A stretch of DNA of 8,381 nucleotides from the NCBI GenBank assembly GCA_023247155.1, contig JAHFGZ010000020.1, positions 1-8,381 of the forward strand. Direction: 5' to 3'. Position numbers and translations under genes: made by a program. Origin of the DNA: Candidatus Omnitrophota bacterium (GTDB taxonomy: Bacteria; Omnitrophota; Gorgyraeia; Aquiviventales; Aquiviventaceae). Shown here piece after piece: positions 7,434 to 8,381 of the stretch (its first letter is position 1; each line of letters opens with the position of its first letter). A model generated the notes under the pieces. That model was not told the DNA's origin. It was given only the letters and a program-made list of their open reading frames with translations, and did not search any database.

Positions 7434-7478
7434 TTCGACTCGCTCACCATGAGCCCTGAGCGCAGTCGAAGGGCTCAT
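7434..7478. repeat. REP-like repeat with two alternative hairpins between merR-like gene and ATPase gene
   Basis: Arm 7434-7446 pairs with 7457-7470 (13 base pairs with one bulged base; core TTCGACT / AGTCGAA), leaving a 10-base loop. Arm 7449-7457 pairs perfectly with 7470-7478 (ATGAGCCCT / AGGGCTCAT) around a 12-base loop. The pairings share bases 7449-7457 and 7470, so the hairpins exclude each other. The motif resembles dispersed REP-like palindromes containing CTTCGACTGCGCTCA that I recall from many bacterial genomes. It carries the stop codon of the MerR-like gene (7475-7477) and ends two bases before the ATPase ATG. Confidence 0.8.
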
Positions 7479-7720
7479 CCGCCGACCGATGCGCCGAGGA
7501 GCGCCCGGATGTCGGCAAGGCTCTTCTGCTGCTTGCGCCACGCGCGGATCTGCGAAAGGCGCGCCAGGGTGGAGTCGTCGAAATACCGGAAGCGGGTCTG
7601 GGGGCTCCTGCCGGTCTCTTGGATGAGGCCGAACTTGAGGTAAAACTTGATGGTATGAACTGAATGGCCGCTGAGACGTGATAAGTCTTTAATGAGATAG
7701 ATGTTAGCAGCGACAGGCAT
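7475..7720 (-). CDS. Short MerR-family transcriptional regulator
   Basis: An 81-residue protein that is essentially only a MerR winged-helix DNA-binding domain. YLIKDLSRLSGHSVHTIKFYLKFGLI is the recognition helix-turn-helix, FRYFDDSTLARLSQI the wing and next helix, and KSLADIRALLG the last helix. The long dimerisation helix and effector domain of full-size MerR proteins (usually over 110 residues) are missing, so it may be a minimal regulator or a truncated one: its stop codon lies inside the adjacent REP-like repeat. An in-frame GTG at 7723 is an alternative start; I prefer the ATG at 7720 because GAGAG (7727-7731) lies 6 bases before it and only 3 before the GTG. The 5' part is visibly richer in A and T than the neighbouring genes, a sign of separate origin. 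It probably controls itself through the 20-bp palindrome at its start and perhaps the downstream ATPase-secretin genes. The effector is unknown. Confidence 0.85.
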   Translation of the reverse strand: MPVAANIYLIKDLSRLSGHSVHTIKFYLKFGLIQETGRSPQTRFRYFDDSTLARLSQIRAWRKQQKSLADIRALLGASVGG

Positions 7721-7724
7721 CACA

Positions 7725-7744
7725 TACTCTCTATATAGAGAGTA
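7725..7744. promoter_or_regulatory. Perfect 20-bp palindrome, probable operator of the MerR-like gene
   Basis: TACTCTCTATATAGAGAGTA equals its own reverse complement over all 20 bases. It lies just downstream of the predicted -10 box and overlaps the Shine-Dalgarno of the MerR-like gene. A dimeric regulator bound here would block transcription at or just after initiation. MerR proteins bind dyads, so autoregulation is the simplest reading, but a different dimeric repressor is possible. Confidence 0.65.
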
Positions 7745-7753
7745 GATGGAGCA

Positions 7754-7781
7754 AGCATAGCACGATGCGCTGCCCTGTCAA
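7754..7781 (-). promoter_or_regulatory. Sigma-70-like promoter of the MerR-like gene
   Basis: On the minus strand, TTGACA (7776-7781, a full match to the -35 consensus) is followed after 16 bases by TATGCT (7754-7759, four of six matches to the -10 consensus). Transcription would start near 7747, just ahead of the 20-bp palindrome. No equally good promoter was seen before the ATPase, GspC-like or secretin genes, so those may be read from here. Confidence 0.55.
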
Positions 7782-7788
7782 GAGGAAA

Positions 7789-7960
7789 AAGTGCCAGGTG
7801 CTCTGTCGAACGCCTGCCACGTCGGGGCGGGTGACGCCGAGGGGAGGCCTCCGCCGCCGGCCGCAGTCCCGTCACGGGACGAGGACGGCAGGCGGAGTCC
7901 CGAGGCGGCAGGCCCCGCCCCGACAGAGTGGTTTTCGACAGAACTAGTGCCAGGCACTTA
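7789..7960. repeat. Nested inverted-repeat element (MITE- or REP-like), non-coding
   Basis: The outer ends, 7789-7810 and 7934-7960, are imperfect inverted copies: both read AAGTGCC inward and finish in TCTGTCGAA, with a four-base gap and small changes between. An 11-base inner pair, 7821-7831 with 7914-7924 (GTCGGGGCGGG / CCCGCCCCGAC), is perfect. The centre has a tight hairpin, GTCCCG 7866-7871 and CGGGAC 7875-7880. The right end contains the near-complete palindrome AGTGCCAGGCACT (7946-7958). The whole 172 bases could fold into one long stem. No transposase is present and I see no target-site duplication. It fills most of the 255-base gap between the PilO-like and MerR-like genes. Confidence 0.7.
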
Positions 7961-7978
7961 TTGGCCTGAACGTGCCGG

Positions 7979-8380
7979 TCACTCGAAGGTGAGCTGTTGG
8001 ATGACGAGGTTGGCGCGCAGCACGTCCGGCTTCGCCGGTGTGGCCGCGATCCGGATCCGCTCGACGGTGATCAGCTTCGGCAGGCGCAGGAGCGCGTCGA
8101 GGAACGTCAGGAGCTCCTGCTGGGACCCCTCCGCGTCCAGCTCCACCTCGAAGCGGCTCATCGGGCCGTCCTGCCGGGCCGGCCGCGGTTTCAGGTTCAG
8201 GCGGACGCTCGCGCTGCGCGAGAGCGTCTCGAGCTCGTCCAGCAGCCTTCCCTGCGCCGATGCCGCGTCGCCGGCGTGGAGGTAAGGCGCCACGGTGAGG
8301 TACTCGTGCTCGATGGACGGGGCCCGCGCCAGCAGGCGGCTGAACCCATCGAGCTTCTGCGCCTGGGCCTCGACATGGAG
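7979..8380 (-). CDS. PilO/GspM/MshJ-like assembly protein (5' end cut by window edge)
   Basis: The last 133 residues of a protein whose start lies beyond the right edge. A helical part (VEAQAQKLDGFSRLLARAP) leads into a ferredoxin-like domain: LLDELETLSRSASVRLNLKPRP, then MSRFEVELDAEGSQQELLTFLDALLRLPKLITVERIRIA, and a final strand RANLVIQQLTFE. This pattern is that of the C-terminal periplasmic domain of PilO, GspM and MshJ, which build the inner-membrane platform that links to the secretin through PilP/GspC-type proteins. The N-terminal transmembrane helix expected for the family is outside the window. The gene precedes the MerR-like gene by 255 bases and is best seen as the upstream part of the secretion cluster. 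Which of the three family names applies cannot be decided from this portion. Confidence 0.8.
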   Translation of the reverse strand, partial: LHVEAQAQKLDGFSRLLARAPSIEHEYLTVAPYLHAGDAASAQGRLLDELETLSRSASVRLNLKPRPARQDGPMSRFEVELDAEGSQQELLTFLDALLRLPKLITVERIRIAATPAKPDVLRANLVIQQLTFE

Positions 8381-8381
8381 C

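Noticed and set aside
7789..7960. Small coding genes on the plus strand through the inverted-repeat region.
   Set aside because: The open frames there run through the palindromic arms, give proline/arginine-rich strings, and have no ribosome binding site.

Overview
The window comes from a GC-rich, diderm (Gram-negative-type) bacterium. The evidence is a secretin that needs an outer membrane, a GspC/PilO-type inner-membrane apparatus, a bacterial-type SMC, and codons that mostly end in G or C. The exact phylum cannot be fixed from the sequence. The SMC wording and the palindromic intergenic repeats suggest an environmental lineage such as Methylomirabilota/Rokubacteria or a deltaproteobacterial relative, but that is a low-confidence guess. 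Every gene I can support lies on the minus strand, so the genetic order runs from the right edge to the left. The long plus-strand open frames are antisense shadows of these GC-rich genes.

Right part (about 5945-8381): a secretion/pilus assembly set. In transcription order it holds the C-terminal part of a PilO/GspM/MshJ-like inner-membrane protein (cut by the right edge), a very short MerR-family regulator, an ExeA/GspA/MshM-like AAA+ ATPase, and a single-pass GspC-like protein with an HR domain. The ATPase and GspC-like genes overlap as ATGA. The secretin (4106-5944) follows 15 bases after the GspC-like gene. This order resembles type II secretion, MSHA and type IV pilus clusters. Together the products would anchor a secretin channel in the outer membrane, carry it or its partners through peptidoglycan (ExeA-type ATPase), and clamp it to the inner-membrane platform (GspC-like and PilO-like). 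Motor ATPase, platform protein and pseudopilin genes are not in the window.

The MerR gene breaks the otherwise tight cluster. It has its own sigma-70-like promoter, a perfect 20-bp palindrome between promoter and start codon, and an AT-richer 5' end. It is flanked by a nested inverted-repeat element upstream (7789-7960) and a two-hairpin REP-like repeat downstream (7434-7478) that supplies its stop codon.

Left part (1-4027): a short-chain dehydrogenase of the FabI/FabL enoyl-ACP reductase type (Y-x6-K active site), then an smc gene whose last portion runs off the left edge. A 64-bp hairpin element fills the gap between them and ends two bases before the smc start codon.

The most unusual observations are the TonB C-terminal-like domain on the end of the secretin, the regulator/repeat cassette inside the secretion cluster, and two hairpin repeats placed directly on translation initiation regions. 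I found no CRISPR array, RNA gene, transposase or replication origin.
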